Shown here: one piece after another, positions 8,047 to 17,391 of the stretch
Position numbering within the stretch: the stretch's first letter is position 1
How the letters are laid out: every line of letters starts with the position of its first letter
Assembly (NCBI RefSeq): GCF_042408735.1
Contig: NZ_JBHOQV010000130.1
Coordinates: forward strand, 32,199-96,198
Direction: 5' to 3'
Source: Thermogemmatispora sp042408735
GTDB taxonomy: Bacteria > Chloroflexota > Ktedonobacteria > Ktedonobacterales > Ktedonobacteraceae
Length of the DNA: 64,000 nucleotides
Translations under genes and position numbers: made by a program
Notes under the pieces: model-generated
Databases searched by the model: none
Told to the model about the DNA's origin: nothing
The model's input: the letters and a program-made list of their open reading frames with translations, nothing else

Positions 8047-8235
8047 ATGAGCGAGATCAAGGTGAATCCGGGCGAGCCGTTTGATGTCGCCCTTAAGAAG
8101 TTTAACCGCCGCGTGCAGCAGGATGGCATTCTCTCGGAGGCCCGCCGTCGCGCGCGCTATGAGAGTCCGCAGGACCGCCGCAAACGCAAGGCGGCCAATC
8201 TGCGTCGCAAGCTCCGTCGCTCGCGCCGTGGGTGA
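8047..8235 (+). CDS. rpsU: 30S ribosomal protein S21
   Basis: 62 residues, very basic, with the S21 layout: MSEIKVNPGEPFDVALKKFNRRV, then the GILSEARRRARYESPQDRRKRK stretch and a C-terminal KLRRSRRG. S21 sits on the small subunit near the 3' end of 16S rRNA and helps translation initiation. Length is normal. It stands alone in the same orientation as nothing nearby. A purine-rich AGGGG lies rather far upstream of the ATG. Confidence 0.95.
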   Translation: MSEIKVNPGEPFDVALKKFNRRVQQDGILSEARRRARYESPQDRRKRKAANLRRKLRRSRRG

Positions 8236-8258
8236 GGCCGATCGCTGGCTCACCAGGT

Positions 8259-8284
8259 AATGGCGGCCGGCTGATGACCGCCGT
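8259..8284 (+). terminator. Possible terminator after rpsU
   Basis: Stem AATGGCGG/CCGCCGTT (one G-T pair) without a clear T run. The rest of the 318-base gap 8236-8553 is pyrimidine-rich with no gene seen. Confidence 0.35.
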
Positions 8285-8553
8285 TCGGCTGTTCCCCTGA
8301 GGGAGAGGGAAGGGCCGCGCCAAGAAGTGGAACCTGCCTGGGAGGCTCTCCCGTCAGGCCAGGGTCGTTCTATCCCTCTGCAACGCCTTTCAACGCCTTC
8401 CCATCTCCCTTTCTCTAGGGGTGCCTTCTCTCCTCTTGCGCTCGCCCCCACCCCCTCTTCTTGACCTTCTCCTCTCCCCTTCCTGCCTGCCTTCCTTCCT
8501 GGATTGAGCTTGCCTTCGGCTGAGCTGCCGCGTCCGGAGAGCGCTGGCTGACA

Positions 8554-9567
8554 TCAGGGACGGGGGGTGACTCCCAGGCCAGGGGCCTCGGGCAGGACCA
8601 GCTTCCCCTCAACGACTCGTACTCCGCTGAAGGGGTCGTTGTTGATAAGGAGGTGGCCATCCAGGTCGGCGTAGTCGACAAGCGGTGTTAGATGAGCGGC
8701 GGCTGTGATGGCCAGCGAACTTTCGATCATACAGCCGAGCATGACCTGGAGATGATGGGCGCGGGCAGCGTGGATCAGCTTAAGGGCCCGGTTGATGCCG
8801 CCGCATTTCATGAGCTTGATGTTGATGCCATCAACACAGCCGGCCAGACGCGGGATATCCTCCAGAGAGACGCAGCTCTCGTCAACGATGATGGGGACTG
8901 GTACCTGCTGGCGGAGGAGGCGCAGGCCCTCCAGATCGCCGGGCGCAATGGGCTGCTCGACGAACTCGATGCCATATTCTGCCAGGGCGTTGATGGTGCG
9001 AATGGCTTCTTTGACGCTCCAGCCGGCGTTGGCGTCGACGCGCAGGATGGCTTGCGAGACGGCGCGGATGGCCCGCACGTTCTCGACGTCATGCCTGGTC
9101 CCAACTTTGATCTTGAGAATGGGGTAGTCGCGAGCGCTGGCTGCTTTCTCGGCCATGCGCTCGGGAGTGTCGAGGCCGATGGTGAAGGAGGTCAGGGCAG
9201 TGCGCTCAGGGTTGAGACCAAGCAGACGGTAAAGCGGCAGGTTCAGTTGCTTGCCAACGAGGTCGTAGAGAGCCATGTCAATGGCGGCTTTGGCGGCAGC
9301 GCTGTGCCCAATCGCCTGGTCGAGGCGCGCCAGAATGTCTTCAATGAGGAAAGGGTCGTCTCCCAGCTCCCCGGCAAAGCGCTCCAGACAGGCCCGCGTG
9401 GTGGCAAGCGTGTCTCCGTAGTAGGCTGAGGGCGCTGCTTCTCCATAGCCGTTGAGACCAGCGTGGCTGATGGTTACAAGCAGATTCTCGGCGACCTCTT
9501 CGACGCCGCGTGAGATGCGAAAGGGCGTGCTCAGTGTGAGCTGCAAAGGACGAGTCTCTAGCTGCAT
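8554..9567 (-). CDS. Enolase-superfamily dipeptide (L-Ala-D/L-Glu type) epimerase
   Basis: 337 residues from the ATG at 9567, preceded by AAGGAG; a longer frame upstream is Arg/Gln-rich and not protein-like. The enolase capping domain (TPFRISRGVEEVAENLLVTI) is followed by the barrel: catalytic Lys pair in PILKIKVGT, metal ligands Asp in LRVDANAGWS, Glu in FVEQPI and Asp in IIVDESC, then INIKLMKCGG, and the MLGCMIESSLAI specificity loop. These match the muconate-lactonizing subgroup, dipeptide epimerases that recycle murein dipeptides or process peptides. The peptide importer encoded nearby fits that use. The exact dipeptide is not known. Confidence 0.9.
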   Translation of the reverse strand: MQLETRPLQLTLSTPFRISRGVEEVAENLLVTISHAGLNGYGEAAPSAYYGDTLATTRACLERFAGELGDDPFLIEDILARLDQAIGHSAAAKAAIDMALYDLVGKQLNLPLYRLLGLNPERTALTSFTIGLDTPERMAEKAASARDYPILKIKVGTRHDVENVRAIRAVSQAILRVDANAGWSVKEAIRTINALAEYGIEFVEQPIAPGDLEGLRLLRQQVPVPIIVDESCVSLEDIPRLAGCVDGINIKLMKCGGINRALKLIHAARAHHLQVMLGCMIESSLAITAAAHLTPLVDYADLDGHLLINNDPFSGVRVVEGKLVLPEAPGLGVTPRP

Positions 9568-9999
9568 TGGTCGGCTACTCCTTGCTCTGCTCTCTGGTAA
9601 GACTGTTGCTGGTTGGCTCCCCTGGGGCGCCTTGCCTTGCCCTTCCCTTGTCTTCTCTTCTTCTTTCTCCTCCTCCTCCGGCCTTGCCCGGGCCTGTCGT
9701 GCTCTGGCTGGCCCCCAGCGATTCGCTCCTGGCCCGCCTGGCCTACAACGCCGAACCTTGGGGGAGCGTATCTTTTTCTGAGCATAGCATAAGCAGCCAA
9801 GGGCTGCCTGCCCCGGACCGCTCTGGTCCCTGGCCCGGCGATGACTTGATGATGAGATTGCGACAGGCTTGAGACAGGGCCTCGTGCCGATTGTGACAGG
9901 GCCGCAGTATGCTCTCTCCTGTACCACAACCGCTGTCGCCACTGCAGGCGGACGGGTGCTTGTGTGGTAACCAACCAGAAAGAACGATAGGACCTGGCT
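9568..9999. other. Divergent intergenic region, epimerase/Nudix
   Basis: 432 bases between divergent genes. It must hold both promoters; a TATGCT at 9917-9922 (plus strand) could be a -10 but lacks a good -35. Two GACAGGG-type repeats lie at 9873-9902. No gene is seen. Confidence 0.4.
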
Positions 10000-10524
10000 A
10001 TGAGGACGATGAAAACGAGGCTTTATACATACCTGAAGCGTGTTGTCAGCTTTTGTTTTAATCTACTCAATATGCTGCTCGGCGGCAAGCTGCCGCCCCT
10101 TGGCAGCGCGGCAGTAGTGGTTGAAGAGCAGGGGCGCTACCTGGTGATGCTTCAGCCTAACGGACGAGTGGTCTTTCCTGGCGGCTTTCTGACCTGGCGG
10201 GAGCATCCGCGCGAAGCTGCAGAACGCGAGGGACGCGAGGAGACGGGGCTGCTGTTGGAGGCCGATGATCTGATTAATTTTTATTCCTTGGTGCCGACCG
10301 ACTGGCGAGCTTTGAGCACGGTCAGCTTTGTTTATCGGGGGCGCGTGCGCGGTGGGCACCTGCGGACTGGGGTCGAGGGCCGTCCTTGCTGGCTCACGGA
10401 GGAGGAGCTGCGGCGGCGTATGGACCCTCATTCGCTGCGCGTCCTCGATGATTACCTGGGCTATTGCCAGCGGAGACGCCAGGAGCTGAGTCGCGTCAAG
10501 ACGCTGGTACCCCTGGTGCGCTGA
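10000..10524 (+). CDS. Nudix hydrolase
   Basis: 174 residues. The Nudix box is complete: GGFLTWREHPREAAEREGRE continuing into ETGL fits GX5EX7REUXEEXGU at about residues 65-87. The N-terminal ~25 residues are hydrophobic and basic and could form an amphipathic or membrane-associated segment (VVSFCFNLLNMLLGG), which is uncommon for this family. Nudix enzymes hydrolyse nucleoside diphosphates linked to another group; the substrate is not predictable here. The start is the ATG at 10000 with AGGACC upstream; an internal ATG four codons in is possible. Confidence 0.9.
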   Translation: MRTMKTRLYTYLKRVVSFCFNLLNMLLGGKLPPLGSAAVVVEEQGRYLVMLQPNGRVVFPGGFLTWREHPREAAEREGREETGLLLEADDLINFYSLVPTDWRALSTVSFVYRGRVRGGHLRTGVEGRPCWLTEEELRRRMDPHSLRVLDDYLGYCQRRRQELSRVKTLVPLVR

Positions 10525-11211
10525 AAGCTGGAGGCCCCTGGCGGAGGAGAAACGGTCGCTCTGGCTCCGTTCCCAGAGCAGCCCTCTCCCTCCTCTCTGC
10601 CAGAAGTGGCAGGACCTATATATAACTATCGGATAGCTAACTACCGGAAAGTGGCTATTCCATCCTCCTCACCAAAGAAGGGCGTGACCTGTCTCAGAAG
10701 GCGGCCCGTACGGATCGTCGCCATCGGACTGGTCTGGCCCGCTCCAGACAGAGAATTATTCTTATAGTCTTTAAAATCGAGGCTGGAGGGAGAGAGGAGC
10801 TGATGCAGCCTGTCTAGCGGCTGCTGATCAGGGTTGCGGTGGAAGAGCGGGTTAGCCATGTGAGCGCAGTAAAGGCTATGCTGTGGCATCGTCGACGGGA
10901 GGGAACAGGAAGTCAAAATCGCTGGGGAGCCTGGCAATCAAGAGCGAGCGGGCAGGTGCCGATTGTTGAGAGATTCCTCCTGGAATGGACGTAATATCTA
11001 TACAGCTCAGCCTGCTACAAGGAAGGGAGTCGAGCGGACGTTTCAGCGAGCGAAAGGAGGCAACGGTGCACAGGCAGAAACGTCGCGGTCCTTACGGGCG
11101 CGCGTAGCAGGAAGCGTCTTCTTTATTCTACCAGTCGGTGCCGGCTGGTAGAAGCCACTCATTACCATCTTCTCCGTCCCGACAGGACAGAAGCCAGAAG
11201 AGAGGTTACCC
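10525..11211. other. Intergenic region before the peptide-binding protein gene
   Basis: 687 bases without a convincing gene. It contains a 7-bp hairpin (GCTCTGG/CCAGAGC, 10558-10579) after the Nudix gene, an AT-rich stretch near 10618-10650, and a 9-bp hairpin TTCTACCAG/CTGGTAGAA at 11126-11153 in the leader of the downstream gene. Confidence 0.5.
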
Positions 11212-12915
11212 GTGCGTAAGAGCAGACCATTTCCTTTGGCCTTCATCCCGGCCTTGCTCTGCCTCATCGCGCTACTTGTTGCCTGTGGAGGCGGTCAGAG
11301 CGGCACCAGCAGCACACAAGTTGCGCCACCTGACAAGCAAGTGCTGCGCATTCCCATTGGGGCGACCGATTTTGGCACCCTTGACCCGGCGCTGGTGCAG
11401 CTAGCCGTGGACGCCAACACCATTCAGTCCATCTGGACTGGTCTGGTCGAGTGGGATCACAATGTGCAGCTCCGTGACCAGCTAGCCCAATCTCATGAGG
11501 TCTCCTCCGATGGGCTGACCTACACCTTCCACCTGCGGCCCAACCTGAAATTCAGTGACGGCACGCCGCTCACCTCGCAGGACGTTATTTACAGTATCAA
11601 CCGCACCCTGGAGCCGGCCACCAAGTCTCAGGTTGCCTACTATCTGAACCTGATCAAGGATTACGACAAGATCACCAGCGGCAAGATCCCGACCCTGATC
11701 GGCGATAGCCTGCTGGCGCCTGACCCCAATACGGTCGTGATCAAGATCAGCAAGCCGGCGGCCTACTTCCTGCAGGCCCTGACCTACCCTTGCTCCTACG
11801 TTGTTGAGAAGAAGCTGATCGACAAATACGGCAGCAAGTGGACCGACCACCTGACTGAGGGTGGTGGTGCGGGGCCCTTCAAGGTCCAGAGCTACGATCA
11901 CACCAAAGGAATTGTTCTGGTCCCCAATCCCAACTACTACGGTCCCCAGCCCAAGATCCAGAAGCTGGAGTACCTGATCTCCGGCGATCAGGACACGACC
12001 TTCCGCGCCTACCAGTCGCACCAGTTTGACTACACCGGCGTGATTGGCGTTCCGCCAGCTCAGATCGACTCTGTCCGCAGCTCGCCGGAGTTTCACGAGT
12101 ACGTGAACTTCCGCATCCGCTACATCACCATGAACTACCTGGTGAAGCCCTTTGACAACATCCACATTCGCCAGGCGTTCGCCCTCGCTATCGACAAGAC
12201 GCTGCTGCAGAAGACGGTCTTCAGGAACGCCGTCGAGGCCACCAACCACATTGTCCCCAAGGGCATGCCGGGCTACAATCCCAACCTGGTCGGCCCGGCG
12301 GGCGTCAGCAGCCTCTCCGGGGACAAGGCCAAGGCCAAGCAGCTCCTCCAGCAGGGCCTGCAGGAAGAGCACATGACCTCGCTGCCAACCATCACCTTTA
12401 ACTACTACACCGATGTCCAGGCCATCGTCCAGGCCTCCCAGGCCATCGCCCAGATGTGGCAGAACGTCCTCGGAGCGAACGTGAAGCTGGTTGGCACGAC
12501 TTACGAGAAACTCATCACTCTGGAGAACGCGACCGTCAACAATCCCAATGGCCTGCAGGTCTGGATCTCCGGCTGGCTGGCCGACTATCCTGACCCCCAG
12601 GACTTCCTGTCGGTCTTCTTCGACAAAGGCTCTGGCTACAACCAGATGAACTACGGTCAGAACAACTCGACCGACGCCGCGAAGCAGCAGCAGGTTCAGA
12701 AGCTGCTCGAAGAGGCCGACGTCAACCTGAATCAGACGCAGCGCATGCAGCAGTACAACCAGGCCGAGCAGCAGATCGTCGATGACGTGGGCTGGATTCC
12801 CATTTATCAGAACAAGATCCAGCTCATGCAGAGCACGAAGCTGCACGGCATTGTCTACAATGGCCTGTCGGTCATTCCACCCGACGACTGGGCCAACATC
12901 TACTTCACCGTCTGA
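11212..12915 (+). CDS. ABC transporter peptide-binding lipoprotein (SBP family 5)
   Basis: 567 residues from a GTG start with GAGAGG upstream. A lipoprotein signal ends in the lipobox LLVACGGG (Cys near 25), followed by a Gly/Ser/Thr linker. The family-5 signature region reads LRPNLKFSDGTPLTSQDVIYSINR near residue 105. Later landmarks are ITMNYLVKPFDNIHIRQAFALAIDK, where the first incoming peptide would contact the protein, and the C-terminal LQVWISGWLADYPDPQDFL. The protein is tethered outside the membrane and delivers oligopeptides or similar solutes to the permeases encoded next. Ligand unknown. Confidence 0.93.
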   Translation: MRKSRPFPLAFIPALLCLIALLVACGGGQSGTSSTQVAPPDKQVLRIPIGATDFGTLDPALVQLAVDANTIQSIWTGLVEWDHNVQLRDQLAQSHEVSSDGLTYTFHLRPNLKFSDGTPLTSQDVIYSINRTLEPATKSQVAYYLNLIKDYDKITSGKIPTLIGDSLLAPDPNTVVIKISKPAAYFLQALTYPCSYVVEKKLIDKYGSKWTDHLTEGGGAGPFKVQSYDHTKGIVLVPNPNYYGPQPKIQKLEYLISGDQDTTFRAYQSHQFDYTGVIGVPPAQIDSVRSSPEFHEYVNFRIRYITMNYLVKPFDNIHIRQAFALAIDKTLLQKTVFRNAVEATNHIVPKGMPGYNPNLVGPAGVSSLSGDKAKAKQLLQQGLQEEHMTSLPTITFNYYTDVQAIVQASQAIAQMWQNVLGANVKLVGTTYEKLITLENATVNNPNGLQVWISGWLADYPDPQDFLSVFFDKGSGYNQMNYGQNNSTDAAKQQQVQKLLEEADVNLNQTQRMQQYNQAEQQIVDDVGWIPIYQNKIQLMQSTKLHGIVYNGLSVIPPDDWANIYFTV

Positions 12916-13340
12916 GACTCTGCGCTGGTCGGCCCGCTCTGCCTCTGCCTCTGCCCCGGCAGTTCCTCGGCAGGCAGATAAACGGGCAAGGCAGGCGGCC
13001 AGCGCTCGCTGTGCTGGTGGGTAGAGCCTGGCATTCTGCACTCACTCACAGCTCGCAGGCGCTAGCCACGGGCGCGGGCCACGGAGTCCAGGATGCCAGG
13101 CTTTCCCTGTTACCAGGCCAGGCTGGACTGGACTGGCCTGGCCTTGGACCGATCTACCTGGTTGGCTATACTTATCCCTATGGACGAACCTGGCTGTGGA
13201 CCATCCTGTGGACCATCGATCCGATCGCCCTGGCCTTTCCGCACCCGCGCTCCTGGCAACCGGTGAGGCGGGTGCCAGGGCGAGGTGAGGGAGCAAGCAA
13301 GGCAAGGGAACGCAACGCAACAGAGAGTGGGAGTCCATCG
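12916..13340. other. Intergenic region between binding protein and first permease
   Basis: 425 bases without a gene, long for the inside of such an operon. It is rich in CTGG/CCAGG-type short inverted repeats (13100-13150), compatible with a partial terminator that would favour the binding protein over the permeases. Confidence 0.4.
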
Positions 13341-14300
13341 ATGCTCCAATTTCTGGTCAAGCGCCTGATCGGGCTTATTTTTGTGATTGTGGGGATCACC
13401 TTCATCACCTTCATCATGGGCTATCTGGCCCCAGGTGACCCCATTCGGGCCCAGATGGGCGACCATTTTGACTATCACACCTGGCTGATGCTGCGTCACG
13501 CCTACGGGCTAGACCTGCCGTGGTATCAGCAGTACTACAACTACCTGGTGCACCTGGCCCATCTTGACTTTGGCATGTCCTTCAAGTACCAGAACCGGGC
13601 GGTCTGGGACATTCTCAAAGACGGCGTGCCGGTCTCGCTAGAGCTGGCTTTCTGGGGACTCGTCGTTGAGCTGCTGCTCGGCATCCCCGTGGGGATCCTC
13701 TCGGCCATCCGGGCCAATAGCTGGATCGATACCCTCAATATGGGTGTGGCCCTGATTATCTATGCCCTGCCGCCCTTTGTCATTGCCATTCTGGCCCAGG
13801 TGATTATCGTCTGGGTTGATAGCAAGACCGGGGCGAGCTGGCCCTCCTCGTCGTGGGGGACGCCCTGGCAATACGACTGGGCCGACCTGCAGCCAAAGAT
13901 CGTTCCCATCATCGTCTACGGGGCGGCTGGCTACGCCTATTTTGCCCGCCTGGCCCGCACAACAATGCTGGAGGTGCTCCGTCAGGACTACGTGCGCACG
14001 GCCCGCGCTAAAGGGCTGCACGAGCGCATCGTCATCTACTGGCATGCTCTGCGCAACGCCCTCATTCCATTGGTGACCGTCCTGGGCGTGGCCATTGGCC
14101 TGCTGGTCGCGGGGACCTTCTTCATCGAGCAGATCTTCAATATTCCGGGCATCGGGCGCATCTCTCTGCAGTCCGTCATTGACCTCGACTATCCCGTCAT
14201 TCAGGCCACAGTGGTCCTGTTGGCGGTCGGCGTCGTCATCGGCAATCTCATTTCCGATATTCTCTACACGATCGTTGATCCGCGCATCAGGCTCGAATAG
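13341..14300 (+). CDS. Peptide ABC transporter permease, DppB type
   Basis: 319 residues from the ATG at 13341 (GTGGGAG upstream; a longer frame upstream is not protein-like). Six membrane segments are visible. It opens MLQFLVKRLIGLIFVIVGIT, then the typical LAPGDPIRAQMG and YGLDLPWYQQYYNYL segment. The cytoplasmic EAA loop reads DYVRTARAKGLHERIVIYWHALRNALIP, which docks on the ATPase. With the next gene it forms the membrane channel for the binding protein upstream. Confidence 0.93.
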   Translation: MLQFLVKRLIGLIFVIVGITFITFIMGYLAPGDPIRAQMGDHFDYHTWLMLRHAYGLDLPWYQQYYNYLVHLAHLDFGMSFKYQNRAVWDILKDGVPVSLELAFWGLVVELLLGIPVGILSAIRANSWIDTLNMGVALIIYALPPFVIAILAQVIIVWVDSKTGASWPSSSWGTPWQYDWADLQPKIVPIIVYGAAGYAYFARLARTTMLEVLRQDYVRTARAKGLHERIVIYWHALRNALIPLVTVLGVAIGLLVAGTFFIEQIFNIPGIGRISLQSVIDLDYPVIQATVVLLAVGVVIGNLISDILYTIVDPRIRLE

Positions 14301-14324
14301 GGGAGGCGAGGAAGGAGCAGACCT

Positions 14325-15455
14325 ATGTCTATGGATGCACAGCGTAAACCATCTGAGGCTGCCGGCGAGAGCTTTATCAAGCCTGATGCGGGACTGCAAC
14401 CGCCGCCGGCTGAGCTATTAGAATTGGCCGCCGGGGTCAGCGAGGCGCCGCCTCTCGCGACCCCGCTCGGAGAAGAAGAGGAGATGGAGCAGAAGCGGCG
14501 GGCGCCTTCGCCCTTGCGCGAATCCCTGCGCCGCCTTCGTCGTGACAAACGGGCGATGTTCAGCCTGGGATTGATCATCTTCTTTGTGCTGGTCGCCTTT
14601 TTTGGGCCCCCCATCTACCAGCACATCGGCGGCATCTATCAAAGTCCCCAGAATGGCCCGGTTCCCGCCAGCGTCTACCATAGCTACTACCATGAGGAAC
14701 TGATTCGCCAGGACGAGGGTCCCTCGGCCCAGTACTGGCTGGGAACCGACGATCTGGGACGCGATATTCTGGCGCGGCTCATGCAGGGAATGCTGGTCTC
14801 GATCATTGTGGCCGCCCTTGTTGAGGTCGTCGACATCGTCTTGGGCCTGATCGTGGGCGTGCTGGCCGGCTACTTCGGTGGCTGGATCGATCAGCTGCTG
14901 GCGCGCTTCACCGACCTGATGTTTGCCTTCCCGGGCCTGCTCTTCGCCATTATGCTGACCGGCATCATTGGCCCGGGAGCCTCCGACGCTCTGGCCAAGC
15001 TGCCGATCATCGGCCCCAACGGCAACGGGCGCCTGCTCCTGGTCTCGCTGGCTCTGGCCATCACGGTCTGGCCACTGATGGCCCGCTACGTGCGCGGACA
15101 GACGCTACAGCTCAAAGAGCAGCAATTCATCGAAGCGGCGCGCACCTCTGGCAGCAGTGACCTGCGCATCATCTTTCGCCACATCATCCCGAATCTGATG
15201 AGTATCGTGGTAGTAGCCTCGACGCTCAACATCTCGAATACCATCATCGGCGAGGCCGGCATCAGCCTGCTTGGCCTGGGAGTCCAGGCCCCTGGCTCCA
15301 GCCTGGGCCTCATGATCTCCGATGCCACCCCCTACATCAATACTCACCCCTGGGAGATCCTGGTGCCCACAACCGTCCTCGCCCTCATCGTGGTCGCCTT
15401 CTCGTTCCTCGGCGACGGCCTGCGCGACGCCTTTGACCCGCGCTCCAAAGATTGA
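14325..15455 (+). CDS. Peptide ABC transporter permease, DppC type
   Basis: 376 residues, start 25 bases after the partner permease with GAGGAAGGAG upstream. The N-terminal ~80 residues are polar and probably cytoplasmic, longer than in most DppC proteins. Then come six membrane segments with WLGTDDLGRDILARLMQG and the EAA loop FIEAARTSGSSDLRIIFRHIIPN, and LGLGVQAPGSSLGLMI near the end. No ATPase gene follows: the operon ends in a hairpin at the stop codon. The transporter must use ATPases encoded elsewhere. Confidence 0.93.
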   Translation: MSMDAQRKPSEAAGESFIKPDAGLQPPPAELLELAAGVSEAPPLATPLGEEEEMEQKRRAPSPLRESLRRLRRDKRAMFSLGLIIFFVLVAFFGPPIYQHIGGIYQSPQNGPVPASVYHSYYHEELIRQDEGPSAQYWLGTDDLGRDILARLMQGMLVSIIVAALVEVVDIVLGLIVGVLAGYFGGWIDQLLARFTDLMFAFPGLLFAIMLTGIIGPGASDALAKLPIIGPNGNGRLLLVSLALAITVWPLMARYVRGQTLQLKEQQFIEAARTSGSSDLRIIFRHIIPNLMSIVVVASTLNISNTIIGEAGISLLGLGVQAPGSSLGLMISDATPYINTHPWEILVPTTVLALIVVAFSFLGDGLRDAFDPRSKD

Positions 15456-15485
15456 GGACCACGCTCTCCCCGTGGTCCCTCAATC
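15450..15485 (+). terminator. Hairpin terminator overlapping the stop of the DppC-type gene
   Basis: Stem GATTGAGG-ACCACG with CGTGGT-CCCTCAATC (14 pairs, one bulge) spans the stop codon. No T run follows, so release may need Rho or the structure may protect the mRNA end. Confidence 0.55.
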
Positions 15486-15587
15486 GCTCGCGCGGCCAGG
15501 AGAGGTCTGACTTGCTGATCTTTGATGGCCTGGTGAAGGCGGGAGAGGGAGGCCCGCTCCGCCCCGGCCAGCAACGAACGGCTGCGG

Positions 15588-17174
15588 CTAGAGACGGGCG
15601 CTCTCCCAGTTGGCTTCACTGTTGGCAAACATACTCCCGATGGCGGCAATCACCAGGTAGGCGAAGGTCAGCACGCTGATGATGATGAACCACTGGGTGT
15701 TGCTGATCAGGCTGGTCCACGAGTAGAAGAGGGTGTCGAGAATAGCCAGGAAACAGGCCAGCGAGCCACAGAAGACGCAGCCCCACAGGATCGGCGCCGG
15801 CACGATGCGCCGCTCGCGGAGCAGGGGATGGCGCATGCCATGGAGCCGGATCAGGTTGAAGAAGAGGAAGCCCGCCGAGAAGGCCCAGACCAGGGTTGAG
15901 GAGGCCAGCATGATGTTGTAGACCTCTGTCGAAAGGTTGGCTGGGGTCGTTATCTGGACGGTGTAGGGCGCCAGCAGGAAGACAAAGGCCGTCACAACGA
16001 TGGCTACCGCTGCCTGGAAGAGAATGGCGTTGGCTGGCACCCGCTGGCGATTCAGGCGAGCGACCTTCACCGGCAGGCGCTGATCGATGCCAGCTACCAT
16101 CAGCAGGCGGGCATAGGCGTAGTTGTAGACGACCATTGCCATGACGAAGAAGCTCATCAGGCAGAAGGCCACGATATTGCCCGTGAACTTGCCAAGGGCT
16201 AGATCGACCACGTGGACCAGGGCGAAGGGCGCAGCCCCGTTCTGGGGACCGGCAATGACCAGCAGGGCGAAGGTGGCGATGCCATAGCCGGCAATGACCA
16301 GTAAAGCCCCCCAGAAGAGATGGCGCGTGATGACCCGCAGGCGAGCGACCTCTCCACCCATGTTGAGCGGCACCTCCGTTCCCAGGTAGGCCAGAGTGAT
16401 CAGGCCGAAGAGGTAGAGGTTGCCGCTGTTCTTGTCTAGACGGATGCTCCAGTCGGAGAGATGGCCAAAGCTGGTGGCCGAAGGATGACCACTAAGCAGC
16501 CAGACCAGCCCCGACAGGCCGAGCAGGACCACCGCCAGTAAGGTCAGACCAGCCACAAGGTTCACCAGCTTCTGTACCGAGCTGTAACGCTGGATGGCCA
16601 GCGCGCTGGTCACAGCGATCAGGACGATGATAAAGAGGCCCTGCTGCCAGGGTTCGGTCAGCCAGCCTGGGTTGAGTCCCTGTAAATAGGAGACGATGAC
16701 ATCTCCGGCACTGATGATCACGAGGACACCGGGGAACCAGGCGCAGAAGGCGGCGAAGAAGCTCCAGTAGCCGCCAAAGGCTTTGTGGGTCCAGTTGTAA
16801 AGCGAACCTTCGTGCGGGAAAATTACGCCGAGCTGGGCTGTGGCGATGACGCCTGGGATAAAGAAGGCCAGAGCGCCCAGGACCCAATAGGTAAAGGCCG
16901 CTGCGCCGCCAGCAACGGCGGTGGTGGCGTTGGTGATGAAGAAGACAATCATGAGAAAGGTGGCGACCATGTCCCCCGTGCTCAGCAGGCGGGGCATCAC
17001 CCGCGGTACGTAGCTTTCGGATGGTAAAGCCGCTTTCCAGGCTTCGCGCTCATCCTCCGGCTGCTCAACCTCGCCCTCTCCCAGCAAGCCATTGACCCGG
17101 AGCGTCGGTTCGCTGGGGAGGCCGCTCCTGCCCCGGCTGGCTTCAAATCCGCCTCGCTCCTGTTGCATAGGCAT
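15588..17174 (-). CDS. APC-superfamily amino-acid permease
   Basis: 528 residues with a polar N-terminal tail of about 60 residues, then about 12 to 14 hydrophobic segments. The first helix region reads LSTGDMVATFLMIVFFITNAT, and GVIFPHEGSLYNWTHKAFGGY near residue 115 matches the conserved helix 3 region of amino-acid/polyamine/organocation permeases. LYLFGLITLAYLGTEVPLNMGGE corresponds to the helix 6 region. A role in amino-acid uptake or exchange is inferred. RBS GGAGGAG precedes the ATG; a second ATG two codons later is also possible. A -10-like TATAGT lies at 17216-17221 on the minus strand. Confidence 0.9.
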   Translation of the reverse strand: MPMQQERGGFEASRGRSGLPSEPTLRVNGLLGEGEVEQPEDEREAWKAALPSESYVPRVMPRLLSTGDMVATFLMIVFFITNATTAVAGGAAAFTYWVLGALAFFIPGVIATAQLGVIFPHEGSLYNWTHKAFGGYWSFFAAFCAWFPGVLVIISAGDVIVSYLQGLNPGWLTEPWQQGLFIIVLIAVTSALAIQRYSSVQKLVNLVAGLTLLAVVLLGLSGLVWLLSGHPSATSFGHLSDWSIRLDKNSGNLYLFGLITLAYLGTEVPLNMGGEVARLRVITRHLFWGALLVIAGYGIATFALLVIAGPQNGAAPFALVHVVDLALGKFTGNIVAFCLMSFFVMAMVVYNYAYARLLMVAGIDQRLPVKVARLNRQRVPANAILFQAAVAIVVTAFVFLLAPYTVQITTPANLSTEVYNIMLASSTLVWAFSAGFLFFNLIRLHGMRHPLLRERRIVPAPILWGCVFCGSLACFLAILDTLFYSWTSLISNTQWFIIISVLTFAYLVIAAIGSMFANSEANWESARL

Positions 17175-17391
17175 AGCCCTTCTCCTCCTTCTTGCCTGCT
17201 CTCTTGCTGATACTGACTATACCGCCGCTCATTCTCTATGATCGCAAGAGAGGGGTTCTTCTGCAATCTCGGGACGCTCAGTGAGCATCGATTGCATCGG
17301 CACTGGCTCCTTCTGCCCATGATATTACTCAGTGCGGCGGGAAAGCCGGGAGGCGACGTGCTGGCTGAGCGGGCTTGAGTACTGGGGCGCG

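Noticed and set aside
10641..10937. Minus-strand frame of 98 codons between Nudix and binding-protein genes
   Set aside because: No RBS, no family resemblance and poor composition; treated as intergenic.
11482..13041. 519-codon minus-strand frame
   Set aside because: Antisense shadow of the peptide-binding protein gene; Val/Leu/Asp-rich composition is typical of such shadows.
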